The notes below the pieces were generated by a model. It was given only the letters and a program-made list of their open reading frames with translations, was not told the DNA's origin and did not search any database. Made by a program: the position numbers and the translations under genes. Below, one piece after another: positions 44,334-52,777 of a stretch of DNA of 64,000 bases; the stretch's first letter is position 1, and every line of letters starts with the position of its first letter. Source of the DNA: Clostridia bacterium (GTDB taxonomy: Bacteria > Bacillota > Clostridia > Oscillospirales > CAG-272); the NCBI GenBank assembly GCA_017472285.1, contig JAFUQQ010000034.1, positions 1-64,000 on the forward strand, in the 5' to 3' direction.

Positions 44334-44834
44334 CGATGTGGTGCAATCCTTCCGGCATTTAAAATCTTCCAGAATCTCATATGCCCACCAATTTGCTTCT
44401 ATTTCAAGGCTTCGGTCCGTTCGGTTTTTATCCTCTGCAAAAAACCATTGAAAATAATGTGTCAATTCATGCAAAAGCGTCAACAGCACGTCATCGGTCT
44501 GCCAATGTTTCCATATCTATCCCGCGACCGCGATCTGCGGATACACTTTCTTTTTGGCATAGAGGTTTTCATTGTCATAAAAGATGCCATAATAGATATG
44601 CCCATCTTTTTCGGAATGATATCTTCTGTGATCAGTAACGGTAATATTGACTCTGATGGGAAAGTAATAAATTTTTCTGAGATATCGGATAAGCAGATCC
44701 ATCTGTTCGCGGAGTAAGGGGTCGATCGTTTGAGCGTAAGTAATCCGTATTCCCGTTGCGCGCGCTGAATATTCCAAACATTCCGAGCAGTATTTGCGCT
44801 CGATCCAGATATATGGAAAATCAAAATCGCTCAT
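44319..44834 (-). pseudogene. HExxH metallopeptidase-like gene with an in-frame amber stop
   Basis: From ATG 44834 (AAAGGAGTACAT upstream) the frame gives 105 codons ending PQIAVAG, then TAG at 44517-44519. The same frame continues for 65 codons as IWKHWQTDDVLLTLLHELTHYFQW, with a zinc-protease HELTH motif and a downstream Glu in LEIEANWWAYE. The catalytic part is thus cut off by a single stop codon. The end (44319-44321) lies inside a dispersed repeat. Most likely a nonsense mutation; amber readthrough is possible but unsupported. Confidence 0.75.
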
Positions 44835-44867
44835 ATGTACTCCTTTCGTCATATCGTATATTGTCAA

Positions 44868-45172
44868 AAAATCGCCCGATGGGCGATTCAGTGTGTCGAT
44901 AAAGTCGGTTTCAAAATTTGTCTTCGGCATTTTTAACAAAAGAAAAACTTTTTAAAAGCCTCTCACTTCGGGAGAGGTGTCAACGTAGTTGACGGAGAGG
45001 GTATTTTCAGCATATATTACCGCCCTCTCACCCGACTTTCGTCGGGAGCTCTCCCAAAGGGCGAGCCTTTATAATAGGTATCTTTTTGAGTTTTTTGTGC
45101 AACTTTTTATTTTCAATTTTTCTACATAGCTTTTTCGACAGGCTGAATCGCCCGATGGGCGATTTTTGTTTT
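44868..45172. repeat. Paired inverted hairpins flanking a MITE-like element
   Basis: Two copies of a self-complementary AATCGCCCGATGGGCGATT lie in inverted context near 44871 and 45150. Each continues inward or outward with CAG.(G)TGTCGA..AAAG-like sequence. The pair encloses the element at 44952-45076. The whole gap 44835-45187 is occupied by these repeats, and I see no gene in it. Confidence 0.65.
44952..45076. mobile_element. MITE-like non-coding element, about 125 bp
   Basis: The ends are imperfect inverted repeats: TAAAAGCCTCTCACTTCGGG on the left, and on the right the complement of TAAAGGCTCGCCCTTTGGG. Internal hairpins include CCCGAC-TTTC-GTCGGG. From general familiarity, similar GAGAGGG/CCCTCTCACCCGAC elements are scattered in gut Clostridia genomes. 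No transposase is encoded. Confidence 0.65.
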
Positions 45173-45187
45173 TATAGATTTTTGTTT

Positions 45188-46486
45188 TTATAGGATTTTA
45201 TAAACAAGTGCTTCCCTTTCGGGTTGTGTTTCGGAACAAGAGAGTGCGTTGCGGAACATCGTTTCGGCATCCTTGATTTTGTCTTTTCGATTGGTATGCA
45301 AAACGGCAAGGGTTTCGCCTTTTTGCACGGCATCACCTGTTTTTTTAATAAGTATGATGCCCGCTGTCATATCGATGATATCTCCTTTTTTCTCTCTGCC
45401 CGCGCCAAGCATCGTTGCGGTCTTACCGATGGTTTCGGTATCCATATGGGAGATATATCCGTGGGATTCGGCTTTGATCTCATGGAGAAATGCGGCAGTC
45501 GGGAATTTTTCGGGATGATCGATATACGAAACGTCACCGCCTTGAGCGGAAACCATTTCTCTGAATTTTTGTAATGCAGCTCCATCAAAAAGTGCTTTTT
45601 CGCATTGTTCTCTCATGATCTCCACAGGCTCATGCAAAGCAAGAGAAAGCATCTGGGAAGCTAAAACGAGTGAAATTTCGGTCAGATCGGAAGAACCTTT
45701 TCCGTTCAGGACGGAAATGACTTCTTTGATCTCCAGAGCGTTGCCGACTGCATGACCGAGGGGGATATTCATATTGGAAAGCACGGCTTTCATATTTCTG
45801 CCGTTTGCTTTACCAATGGCAACCATTTTTTCTGCCAAGTTTTCCGCTTCATGAATCTCTTTCATGAAGGCACCGCCTCCGACTTTTACGTCAAGGACGA
45901 TAGATTTTGCGCCCGCTGCCAATTTTTTTGACATGATGCTGGAAGCGATGAGCGGAATGGAATTTACCGTTGCAGTCACGTCACGGAGTGCATATAATTT
46001 TTTATCAGCGGGGGTGAGATTTCCCGATTGGCCGACGACGCAAACACCGTGTTTTTTGACGATCGCAAAGAAATCATGCATAGGAATTTCCGTTTGAAAA
46101 TCGGGAATGGATTCCAATTTATCGACCGTACCGCCCGTGAATCCAAGTCCTCTGCCCGACATTTTTGCAACGGTTCCGCCGAGAGCCGCGACAAGTGGTG
46201 CAACGATCGGTGTCGTCTTATCTCCGACACCGCCCGTACTATGTTTATCGACCGTCGTTTCTCCGAGAGAAGAAAGATCGGTCATATCGCCTGAGCGTGC
46301 CATCAGCTCTGTCATATCGGCAAGTTCGCGGTCGTTCATTCCTTGAAAACAAACTGCCATCAGCCATGCGGAAATCTGATAATCGGGAATTTCTCCGCGC
46401 ACAACCCCATTGATAAAAAATGCAAGTTCTTCTTTCGTATGTGAAAATCCTTGTTTTTTCTTTTCGATCAAATCAATTATTCTCAT
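45188..46486 (-). CDS. pdp: Pyrimidine-nucleoside phosphorylase
   Basis: 432 residues; cleaves uridine, thymidine and deoxyuridine with phosphate. Seen: the anthranilate-phosphoribosyltransferase-like fold with DKHSTGGVGDKTT (family signature), SGRGLGFTGGTVDKLESIP, SSIMSKKLAAG and LDVKVGGGAFMK. It is the last gene of the deoC-deoD-pdp unit. A copy of the intergenic repeat supplies its ribosome site (GGGAGGGAG). Confidence 0.95.
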   Translation of the reverse strand: MRIIDLIEKKKQGFSHTKEELAFFINGVVRGEIPDYQISAWLMAVCFQGMNDRELADMTELMARSGDMTDLSSLGETTVDKHSTGGVGDKTTPIVAPLVAALGGTVAKMSGRGLGFTGGTVDKLESIPDFQTEIPMHDFFAIVKKHGVCVVGQSGNLTPADKKLYALRDVTATVNSIPLIASSIMSKKLAAGAKSIVLDVKVGGGAFMKEIHEAENLAEKMVAIGKANGRNMKAVLSNMNIPLGHAVGNALEIKEVISVLNGKGSSDLTEISLVLASQMLSLALHEPVEIMREQCEKALFDGAALQKFREMVSAQGGDVSYIDHPEKFPTAAFLHEIKAESHGYISHMDTETIGKTATMLGAGREKKGDIIDMTAGIILIKKTGDAVQKGETLAVLHTNRKDKIKDAETMFRNALSCSETQPEREALVYKIL

Positions 46487-46490
46487 AAAC

Positions 46491-46580
46491 TCCCTCCCGC
46501 TTTTCTTTACGGAAAGAAAAGCTTGGCAAAAGAAACGCTCTGTGGTTCCTCTGACTTTATTTTTGTTTGATTTTTTTATT
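46491..46580 (-). repeat. Hairpin-headed intergenic repeat, copy 5
   Basis: CGCTTTTCTTTACGGAAAG hairpin, then GGCAAAAGAAACGCTCTGTGG and a T-rich tail. It fills most of the gap between deoD and pdp. As at rqcH, its edge reads CTCCCTCCCGC, giving the pdp ribosome site on the minus strand. Confidence 0.9.
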
Positions 46581-46593
46581 TTACAATATCTTT

Positions 46594-47310
46594 TTATGCA
46601 TCCAATTCTACCGCCATACCGAGTGCGATCTCCATCATTTGCGTATAAGCGGTTCTGCGTTCTTCCGTGGTTGCGTATTCATGACGGGTCAGATGATCGG
46701 AGATCGTACAGATCGCAAGTGCATTTTTATGAAGACGTGCCGCATTCATATAAAGTGCTGCCGCTTCCATTTCCACGGCAAGAACACCCATTTTGATCCA
46801 GCCTTCATTGACGTTCGGATCATCATGATAGAAATTATCTTCAGAAAGAATATTACCGATATGAAGCGGAATACCGAGTTTTTCCGCAACCTGATCGGCT
46901 GTTTTGAGGAGTTTATAACTTGCGATGGGAGCAAACGTACCGGCAAGATGATATTGGGATGCAAAATTGGAATTGGTACAAGTACCCATACCGACCACAA
47001 CGTCTTTCAGGCGGAGTTCATCGGAAAACGCACCTGCCGTACCGATACGGATAATATTTTCAACGTCAAATTCTTTAAAAAGTTCATAACTGTAAATTGC
47101 CATGGAAGGCATACCCATGCCGCTTGCCATCACGGAAACTTTTACGCCTTTATAAGTACCCGTATAACCTTGGATACCGCGGACGTTATTGACGAGCACG
47201 GGATTTTCAAGATACTTTTCTGCAATGAATTTCGCACGGAGCGGATCGCCCGGCATTAAAACGGTTTTGGCGAAATCGCCTTTTTCTGCTGCAATATGAG
47301 GTGTTGCCAT
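46594..47310 (-). CDS. deoD: Purine nucleoside phosphorylase, DeoD type
   Basis: 238 residues; a hexameric-type phosphorylase converting purine (deoxy)nucleosides to base and (deoxy)ribose-1-phosphate. Seen: MPGDPLRAKFIAEKYL, IRIGTAGAF, AVEMEAAALY (ribose-binding) and TISDHL with the catalytic Asp. It lies 17 nt after deoC in the same operon. Confidence 0.96.
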   Translation of the reverse strand: MATPHIAAEKGDFAKTVLMPGDPLRAKFIAEKYLENPVLVNNVRGIQGYTGTYKGVKVSVMASGMGMPSMAIYSYELFKEFDVENIIRIGTAGAFSDELRLKDVVVGMGTCTNSNFASQYHLAGTFAPIASYKLLKTADQVAEKLGIPLHIGNILSEDNFYHDDPNVNEGWIKMGVLAVEMEAAALYMNAARLHKNALAICTISDHLTRHEYATTEERRTAYTQMMEIALGMAVELDA

Positions 47311-47327
47311 AATTCAAAATTCCTTTC

Positions 47328-47993
47328 TTATATATCTTTGATTTGTTCTTTCATCATTTTTATGATTTTGCTTGTGCCAAGACGTTCCGCACCTGCTTTG
47401 AGCATCATTTCCGCATCTTCCAAAGAAGAAATACCGCCTGCGGCTTTGATCTTTAAATTCGGGGATTTATGTTTTGCAAAAAGCTTGATATCTGCAAGCG
47501 TAGCACCGCCGCCGGAAAAGCCTGTACTTGTTTTGATATAATCTGCACCTGCCGCTGAAACGATACCGCACATACGGATCTTCTCTTCTTCTGTCAAAAG
47601 ACAGGTTTCAACGATGACTTTCAGGATTTTGCCTTCACAAGCATTACGGACAGCTTTGATTTCAGATAATAATTCATTGAAGCGGTTATCTTTTACCCAA
47701 CCGAGATTGATAACCATATCAATTTCATCCGCGCCGCGTGAAATTGCTTCTTTGGTTTCATATACTTTAACTGCGCTTGAAGAATATCCATTCGGGAAAC
47801 CGACTACCGTACAAATTTTGATCTTCCCGCCGACGTAATTATTTACAAGTGCAACGTAAGACGGCGGAACACAAACCGATGCGACACCAAATTGTAATGC
47901 TTCATCACAAAGTGTTAAAATATCATTTTTTGTGGCTGTGGGAGAAAGCAACGTATGATCTATTGCTGAAAGAATTTTTTCTGTTTTTATCAT
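47328..47993 (-). CDS. deoC: Deoxyribose-phosphate aldolase
   Basis: About 221 residues; splits deoxyribose-5-phosphate to glyceraldehyde-3-phosphate and acetaldehyde. Seen: IDHTLLSPTAT, CTVVGFPNG, GADEIDMVINLG, KVIVETCLL with the Schiff-base lysine region, YIKTSTGFSGGGAT (catalytic Lys) and KAAGGISS. The ribosome site is weak. It is first in the operon; phosphopentomutase (deoB), needed to link the steps, is not in the window. Confidence 0.94.
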   Translation of the reverse strand: MIKTEKILSAIDHTLLSPTATKNDILTLCDEALQFGVASVCVPPSYVALVNNYVGGKIKICTVVGFPNGYSSSAVKVYETKEAISRGADEIDMVINLGWVKDNRFNELLSEIKAVRNACEGKILKVIVETCLLTEEEKIRMCGIVSAAGADYIKTSTGFSGGGATLADIKLFAKHKSPNLKIKAAGGISSLEDAEMMLKAGAERLGTSKIIKMMKEQIKDI

Positions 47994-48039
47994 TATCAAA
48001 TACCAGCTTTCTTTTTAAGTATTGATTATTGTTATAATA

Positions 48040-48068
48040 ATTATAGCCTAAAAATAAAAATATGTCAA
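48040..48068 (-). promoter_or_regulatory. Consensus sigma-A promoter of deoC-deoD-pdp
   Basis: On the minus strand TTGACA (48063-48068), a 17-nt spacer and TATAAT (48040-48045). An ATTATT/AATAAT inverted repeat (48025-48041) overlaps the -10 end and could be an operator for a nucleoside-responsive repressor. Confidence 0.88.
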
Positions 48069-48147
48069 CAAAAACACCCTGTTCTGATACAGATTTTATG
48101 CATTTTAAAAAAATATCAAAATTTTTCAAAAAATTTCAAAAAAGGTA

Positions 48148-48176
48148 TTGACAAATTCGAAACAATGTGCTATTAT
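48148..48176 (+). promoter_or_regulatory. Promoter of the tRNA-Leu/tRNA-fMet pair
   Basis: TTGACA (48148-48153), a 17-nt spacer and TATTAT (48171-48176), about 33 nt before tRNA-Leu. Confidence 0.88.
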
Positions 48177-48208
48177 GTATGAGCAGGCAACCGATGGGGC
48201 GCCACCAA

Positions 48209-48297
48209 GCCGGAATGGCGAAATTGGTAGACGCACGGGACTTAAAATCCCGCGGGACTAACATCCTGTGCCGGTTCGATCCCGGTTTCCGGCACCA
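48209..48297 (+). tRNA. tRNA-Leu (anticodon TAA)
   Basis: An 89-nt class II tRNA with encoded CCA: acceptor GCCGGAA/TTCCGGC, anticodon stem CGGGA/TCCCG with loop CTTAAAA (anticodon TAA), a long variable arm, and the T-loop TTCGATC. Cotranscribed with tRNA-fMet 6 nt downstream. Confidence 0.95.
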
Positions 48298-48303
48298 TAT
48301 ATC

Positions 48304-48382
<79 letters not shown>

Positions 48383-48386
48383 CCAA

Positions 48387-48412
48387 AACGTCTCAGTTGA
48401 GGCGTTTTTCTT
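48387..48412 (+). terminator. Element-borne terminator of the tRNA pair
   Basis: AACGTCTC pairs with GAGGCGTT (one G-T pair) around AGTT, then TTTCTTTTTTT. It starts 7 nt after tRNA-fMet, so the element replaces the native terminator now displaced to 55437. Confidence 0.8.
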
Positions 48413-48905
48413 TTTTTCTCCTTAAAAATCAAGCAAGTAACAAGGTTTTTCCCGTTCAGTCATCATTCAGCCTATTTTCCGTCTATTGACAGGTAATGCC
48501 GTTTCGTTCCGTCTTTTTGGGCGTCATTTGGGCGTCATGACGGCGAAAATGCAAATTTTTTCTGAAAACGAAGTCGTCGCCGTCGTCATTTTCGGTCGTC
48601 ATGAAAATAAAATCTTCCCTATTCCCCGCTATTAAAAATAGCAAAACGGAAAATCCCCAAAAATTTTTTTGAATACGGGAATCAGAAAAATCAACTACGT
48701 CAAGGAAAATTCCTCAGAAACCCCAAATTCCCGCTTCTTTTTGGCAGAGTGAGCAAAAACAAAAATTTTCTTTTCTGTTCCTTTCTTGTCATTCTGTATC
48801 TATGACCGATGGTCATTTTCTGAAATTCCCTGTACTGATGCACCTTTTCTTGCTCGCCTTATACTTTTTTGACGGCAAGATGACGGCGTACCTTTTTTAG
48901 GGCAA

Positions 48906-48933
48906 AGAAAAAACACCGTTTTTCAGGCGGTGT
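48906..48933 (-). terminator. Terminator of the integrase gene
   Basis: ACACCG (48913-48918) pairs with CGGTGT (48928-48933), followed on the minus strand by a T-run (GTTTTTTCTTT). About 60 nt after the integrase stop. Confidence 0.75.
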
Positions 48934-48995
48934 GTGAATCATCTTATATTATGATTTTCAACAGCAAGTGTATTAAGCTTGCTTTATTTTTTTAC

Positions 48996-50135
48996 TTAAT
49001 TAAACAAGATACCGTCGATCTTCTCACCAGCATCTCTGTTCATACTGGGTAAGCTATGAGTGTAAATATTCATAGTAACGCTGATATCAGAATGACCAAG
49101 TCTTGTCTGAATGACTTTAGGACTCACACCCGCACTTAACATTGCTGTCGCACAGGTATGACGTAGATCATGGAGTCTGATTTCTTTTAAGCCGTGATTC
49201 TTACGGAAACGAATCCATTTTTGAGTCAAGGAATCAGGACTGAATCCTTTGCCGTTCTTCTGACGAATGACAAGGTTACTGTCAATAAAGTCCCCACCCA
49301 TCGCTTTTTTATCAGCCTTGTAGCGTTCATATTCTTCTGAAAGCAAGGTGTGCAGATGTTCACCGAAGTAGAGATCACGAAGTCCTGCTTGACTTTTAGG
49401 TGCTTTTGTAATCTTATCACCACCCGCTATCACACGGTTTTTTGTGATGTGAATCACGGATTTTTCAAAGTCTATATCAGACCATTCCAAAGCGGCAATT
49501 TCACCTCTGCGAAGTCCAAGAGAAATTTCAAGAACTACAAAAAGGTACATATCTGTATTTTTGCATACCTCTAAGAGATGTTCGATTTCCTTGTCATCGT
49601 AGACTTCCGCCTGATACTTTATTAGCTTCGGAAGTTCCACGCCTGTGCAAGGATTTTGGGGTATCATATTGAGTAATACCGCCTTATCTAACGCCGCTTT
49701 GAGATTTAAGTAGACATTTTTTACTGACTTTGGAGCAAGGTTTTCTTCTTTGGAAAGTGCATTCACCCACTGCTGAACCATCGATGTTTGCAAGGATTTC
49801 AAAGGGGTACTACCGAGATAGGGGTTCAGCTTTGTACGGATTCTTTCAACGTAATTTGCTCTTGTTGTTGCTTCTATGTTAGGCAAATAGAGTTCCAGCC
49901 ATTCAGCCATCCAGTCAGAGAGTTTTAATGCTGATGGTTTTGCTATGATACCGCTACCATCAATTTCAGCTTTCATACGGGAAAGTACAGCCTCTGCTTC
50001 TCTTTTTGTGCCGTTAACGGTCTTATAGAAACGCTGACGCTTGCCTGTGAGGGGGTCTTTTTCTGACTCTACGATGAGCTGATACGAGTTCTTGCCATCT
50101 TTCGTCTGTCTTTTGCGGATATGTCCTGTCGACAT
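48996..50135 (-). CDS. int: Tyrosine recombinase/integrase
   Basis: 379 residues. Seen: an N-terminal arm-binding part (GHIRKRQTKDGKNSYQL), a SAM-like core-binding domain (about 65-150), and the catalytic domain with Arg in SLGLRRGEIAALEW, HDLRHTCATAML, LGHSDISVTMNIYTH with the nucleophile Tyr. It should excise and insert the element at the tRNA-fMet repeats. AAAGGAGG supports ATG 50135. It points toward the tRNA end, as usual for tRNA-targeting islands. Confidence 0.96.
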   Translation of the reverse strand: MSTGHIRKRQTKDGKNSYQLIVESEKDPLTGKRQRFYKTVNGTKREAEAVLSRMKAEIDGSGIIAKPSALKLSDWMAEWLELYLPNIEATTRANYVERIRTKLNPYLGSTPLKSLQTSMVQQWVNALSKEENLAPKSVKNVYLNLKAALDKAVLLNMIPQNPCTGVELPKLIKYQAEVYDDKEIEHLLEVCKNTDMYLFVVLEISLGLRRGEIAALEWSDIDFEKSVIHITKNRVIAGGDKITKAPKSQAGLRDLYFGEHLHTLLSEEYERYKADKKAMGGDFIDSNLVIRQKNGKGFSPDSLTQKWIRFRKNHGLKEIRLHDLRHTCATAMLSAGVSPKVIQTRLGHSDISVTMNIYTHSLPSMNRDAGEKIDGILFN

Positions 50136-50200
50136 TTTAATTCCTCCTTTATAGTAAGTGTAATTATAATATATATTTATAGAAAAGAAAAGCACGTTGT

Positions 50201-50395
50201 TTATGATATAGAAATGATTTTTTTGCCCTTTTGAGCAATAAATGCACGGAATTTCTCCTCTGACACACGGTACTGATTGCCTATTTTTATGTAGTCAATG
50301 CCACTATATTTAATGAAATCAAGTGCTGAATGATAGGAGATTTTGAGAATTTTTGAGATATCAGCGGCGGTAAGTAAGGTAGGAAAATCATTCAT
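50201..50395 (-). CDS. Excisionase/MerR-like DNA-binding protein
   Basis: 64 residues. Seen: LLTAADISKILKISYHSALDFIKYSGIDYIKIGNQYRVSEEKFRAFI, read here in parts: an AlpA/Xis-type winged helix-turn-helix (TAADISKILKIS) and the wing IGNQYRVSEEKF. It likely steers excision. ATG 50395 follows AAGGAGG; it overlaps the DUF927 gene end by 8 nt and precedes int. Confidence 0.85.
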   Translation of the reverse strand: MNDFPTLLTAADISKILKISYHSALDFIKYSGIDYIKIGNQYRVSEEKFRAFIAQKGKKIISIS

Positions 50396-52121
50396 CGTGG
50401 CTTTCCTCCTTGGACTCAAAGACATAAAATACGAATACCTCTTCTGATTTCTTTGTGAAGTCAATCTTTCGAGTGCGAGTATTTCTGCCTTTTTCGTAAT
50501 CAATCAAGCCTTTCTCTTTCCATACCGCTACGCATTGCACCTTGGTATATCCGCCTTTTTTGAGTAAATCATTAACGATATTCTGACGTACGAGATATTT
50601 ACCAACGATTTTTTTACCTGATGAATAAAGTTCATCTTCGATTTTCTCATATCTTCCCCACACAGTAAAATGCGTTTGAATATCATTGGAGTTGCCCTTC
50701 TGATAGAAATTGGCAGAATTTGCAAAAAACTCCTTCATCAGGTAATCATAACTATCGAGAGAAACCTCCATGTTATTGTCAGTATCTTCCAGATAATTGC
50801 AAAAATACTCTACGATACCTTCAACATCAAATTCAAGATTCAAGGCTTCTTTTGCGATTTCAGCAGTAGTCAAATATAGTGCGGGGAACGTATCAATAAA
50901 CTTTTCTTTGAAACTTACAGTAGGAAGAATCTCACGAAGCACTCTTTTCCAATGTTCGTATTTGGGAACTACATAGTCGATGCCGCCATTATCAAGAATA
51001 CACTTCGCTAAACGGGGTGCAATTCTGCCATTGTTCTTCATACAGGTCTGTTTAATCTTATCAGAATGTTCAGGAGAAACGGTGAGCTTATCCTTGATTT
51101 TCAGAACACGGTTGTAAAGACCTTCGAGCTTTTTGCCGCATTTTTCAAACAGAGAAAATTCTCCTGTGGTAATAATCGTGCCTTTGAATCCCGCTTGCTC
51201 ATAAACTTGCATCTTATCATTATATCGAGATTTACTGCCGCCATCATACATATTAAAGATCGTCTGCGTGAGATCATCCCCTGTGTACTTTCCGAGTTCA
51301 TCGATGATGATAGGTACACCGATGTTACCAGAAAGTTTACCGATGAGTGCATTTTCAGTGCTGGAGAAGCTCTGCAAAAGACTGATTTTTTCCACAGAAT
51401 TGCCATTCTCCCACACGGTTTTTGCCGCCATAAAAGGATCTCCAGCTACGCTTGCCGCTAAGAAAGCCGCCGTTGTTTTACCTGCACTTGAAACAGCACA
51501 GAGGTGCATAATGCCATTACCAAGCGGATATTTAAAACCAAGAATACCCGCTGTGATTGCTGACATTGAGCACAACAGTACAATGGAGAGAGGGGTATGG
51601 GGTAGCACTTCTTCCCTTGCCATCGTAACCCAATCTGCAAGAGTTCCTTTAGGAGTAATGAAGTAATTACCTGTATATTCACCTTTCAGAACCCTATTCT
51701 CCGTAATTAAAGAGCAAGAACGATAGCACAAAATCATACTACCGTCATCGCTGACTCTTGGTGTATGAAGCCAGCCTAAATTTTCGTAAGAATAATGGAT
51801 GCCAAAATTTTGAAGAACCTCATCTTCCTGTTGCGTAATGCTCTTACAGAAGGCAGAGTATTCCTTGCGCTCTACATCCATACCAGCAGTAGCAAGATCA
51901 GTACATGAGTTGGGATCACTAAGCTTACCACGAGAGATCGTATAAGTTAAGGGTTCCATGCCGTAATCATAGCCAAGAACAAAATCATACTTAACCTTTT
52001 CAACGGATTTTACAATCTTTTCAAGCTTTACCGCCTTGCCGATGGGATCAAAAAAAGTATTGCCGTTTTTCTTTGTGATTAGTTTACCATAGTAACCATT
52101 TTGGATTGAGATATTTGACAT
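50388..52121 (-). CDS. DUF927-family ATPase (predicted replication helicase-like)
   Basis: 577 residues. Seen: a DUF927-type N-terminal part, then Walker A CAVSSAGKTTAAFLAA, Walker B GVPIIIDELGKYTGD, a sensor-like GTIITTGEFSLFEKCG, and a basic C-terminus. Known: DUF927 proteins occur in phages, satellites and islands and are thought to act like superfamily-3/RecA-type helicases in element replication. AGGAGG before ATG 52121 decides the start. Probably the first gene of a DUF927-xis-int unit. Confidence 0.88.
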   Translation of the reverse strand: MSNISIQNGYYGKLITKKNGNTFFDPIGKAVKLEKIVKSVEKVKYDFVLGYDYGMEPLTYTISRGKLSDPNSCTDLATAGMDVERKEYSAFCKSITQQEDEVLQNFGIHYSYENLGWLHTPRVSDDGSMILCYRSCSLITENRVLKGEYTGNYFITPKGTLADWVTMAREEVLPHTPLSIVLLCSMSAITAGILGFKYPLGNGIMHLCAVSSAGKTTAAFLAASVAGDPFMAAKTVWENGNSVEKISLLQSFSSTENALIGKLSGNIGVPIIIDELGKYTGDDLTQTIFNMYDGGSKSRYNDKMQVYEQAGFKGTIITTGEFSLFEKCGKKLEGLYNRVLKIKDKLTVSPEHSDKIKQTCMKNNGRIAPRLAKCILDNGGIDYVVPKYEHWKRVLREILPTVSFKEKFIDTFPALYLTTAEIAKEALNLEFDVEGIVEYFCNYLEDTDNNMEVSLDSYDYLMKEFFANSANFYQKGNSNDIQTHFTVWGRYEKIEDELYSSGKKIVGKYLVRQNIVNDLLKKGGYTKVQCVAVWKEKGLIDYEKGRNTRTRKIDFTKKSEEVFVFYVFESKEESHDE

Positions 52122-52435
52122 TTTGAATGTCCTCCTGAATTTAAATTTATTTGCCATAGTAGCTTATTGCCCTATTGCAATTTCAGTATATCACATCCGA
52201 TTTTCATTGTAAATTCGCAGAAAAACCAAAAATTTTTCAAGAAGTCGAATGACGATCCTTGCCAAAACGGGTTACGCATTTCTTTTATCAAGGAAAGAGT
52301 CATGAATTTTTTGTGCATTTTGCACAATCATAATTTTTTCATCAAAAAAGTTTTTTTCAGAATTTTAGATATATATTATTTCTTTAATGGATACAGGATT
52401 TCATTCTGTATCACTTTTTATATAGGAGGCTCACC
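52122..52435. other. Divergent promoter region of the element
   Basis: 314 A/T-rich nt between the divergent DUF927 and 52436 genes. No gene seen. TATATATTATTT near 52366-52380 is the best -10-like sequence for the plus-strand pair; no strong consensus promoter is evident on either strand. Confidence 0.4.
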
Positions 52436-52777
52436 ATGCTTTACCCCATCGGCACTCACCGTCAACTGCAAGCAATCAAAGAAAAAATTCCCGCTCTTGT
52501 CTTGAAACAGATTTCCGATGTCATTGAAGGACTGGATAATCTTTATGGCAAAGAGCGGGATTTTTATGATGTAGGCGGTTATATTATTTTTGCAGAAACC
52601 CGTGAAGATATTTTTCAGTTTCAGAATGAGATTTTAGATTACACAGCACATCCTTGTGAATGGCATTACGCTATTGATGACTATATCTCTATCTTATTTC
52701 TCTTGAATAATGATTTTACGGTTACTTTGATTGCTCACAAAACCATTACACCCAAAGAAATTTTGGAGGACTCATAA
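52436..52777 (+). CDS. Hypothetical protein of the element
   Basis: 113 residues, unrecognised; acidic and aromatic, with DVIEGLDNLYGKERDFYDVGG and HYAIDDYISILFLLNNDFTVTLI in separate halves. AGGAGGCTCACC precedes the ATG. The stop overlaps the DUF1643 start by one base (TAATG), so the two are translationally coupled. Confidence 0.75.
   Translation: MLYPIGTHRQLQAIKEKIPALVLKQISDVIEGLDNLYGKERDFYDVGGYIIFAETREDIFQFQNEILDYTAHPCEWHYAIDDYISILFLLNNDFTVTLIAHKTITPKEILEDS

Larger units (their letters stand above)
48383..48995. other. Non-coding left end of the element
   Basis: 613 nt with no gene. It holds a terminator for the tRNA pair, a 24-nt sequence (48482-48505) that recurs at 55577, four CGTCAT motifs (48522, 48533, 48584, 48597) with GACGGC motifs among and after them, and the integrase terminator near 48913. 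The repeated motifs could be integrase arm sites or replication iterons. Confidence 0.6.

Noticed and set aside
44517-44519. Pyrrolysine or programmed amber readthrough in the metallopeptidase gene
   Set aside because: No PYL-type structure or pyl gene is visible in the window, and the position before HELTH is not one known for pyrrolysine. A nonsense mutation is simpler.
48522-48602. CRISPR array
   Set aside because: The repeated motifs are only 6 nt, with irregular spacing and no 25-40-nt repeats. No cas genes or arrays are seen anywhere in the window.
50201-50503. A longer 100-codon form of the excisionase-like gene
   Set aside because: The extra N-terminal part is the out-of-frame end of the DUF927 gene; AAGGAGG supports the ATG at 50395.
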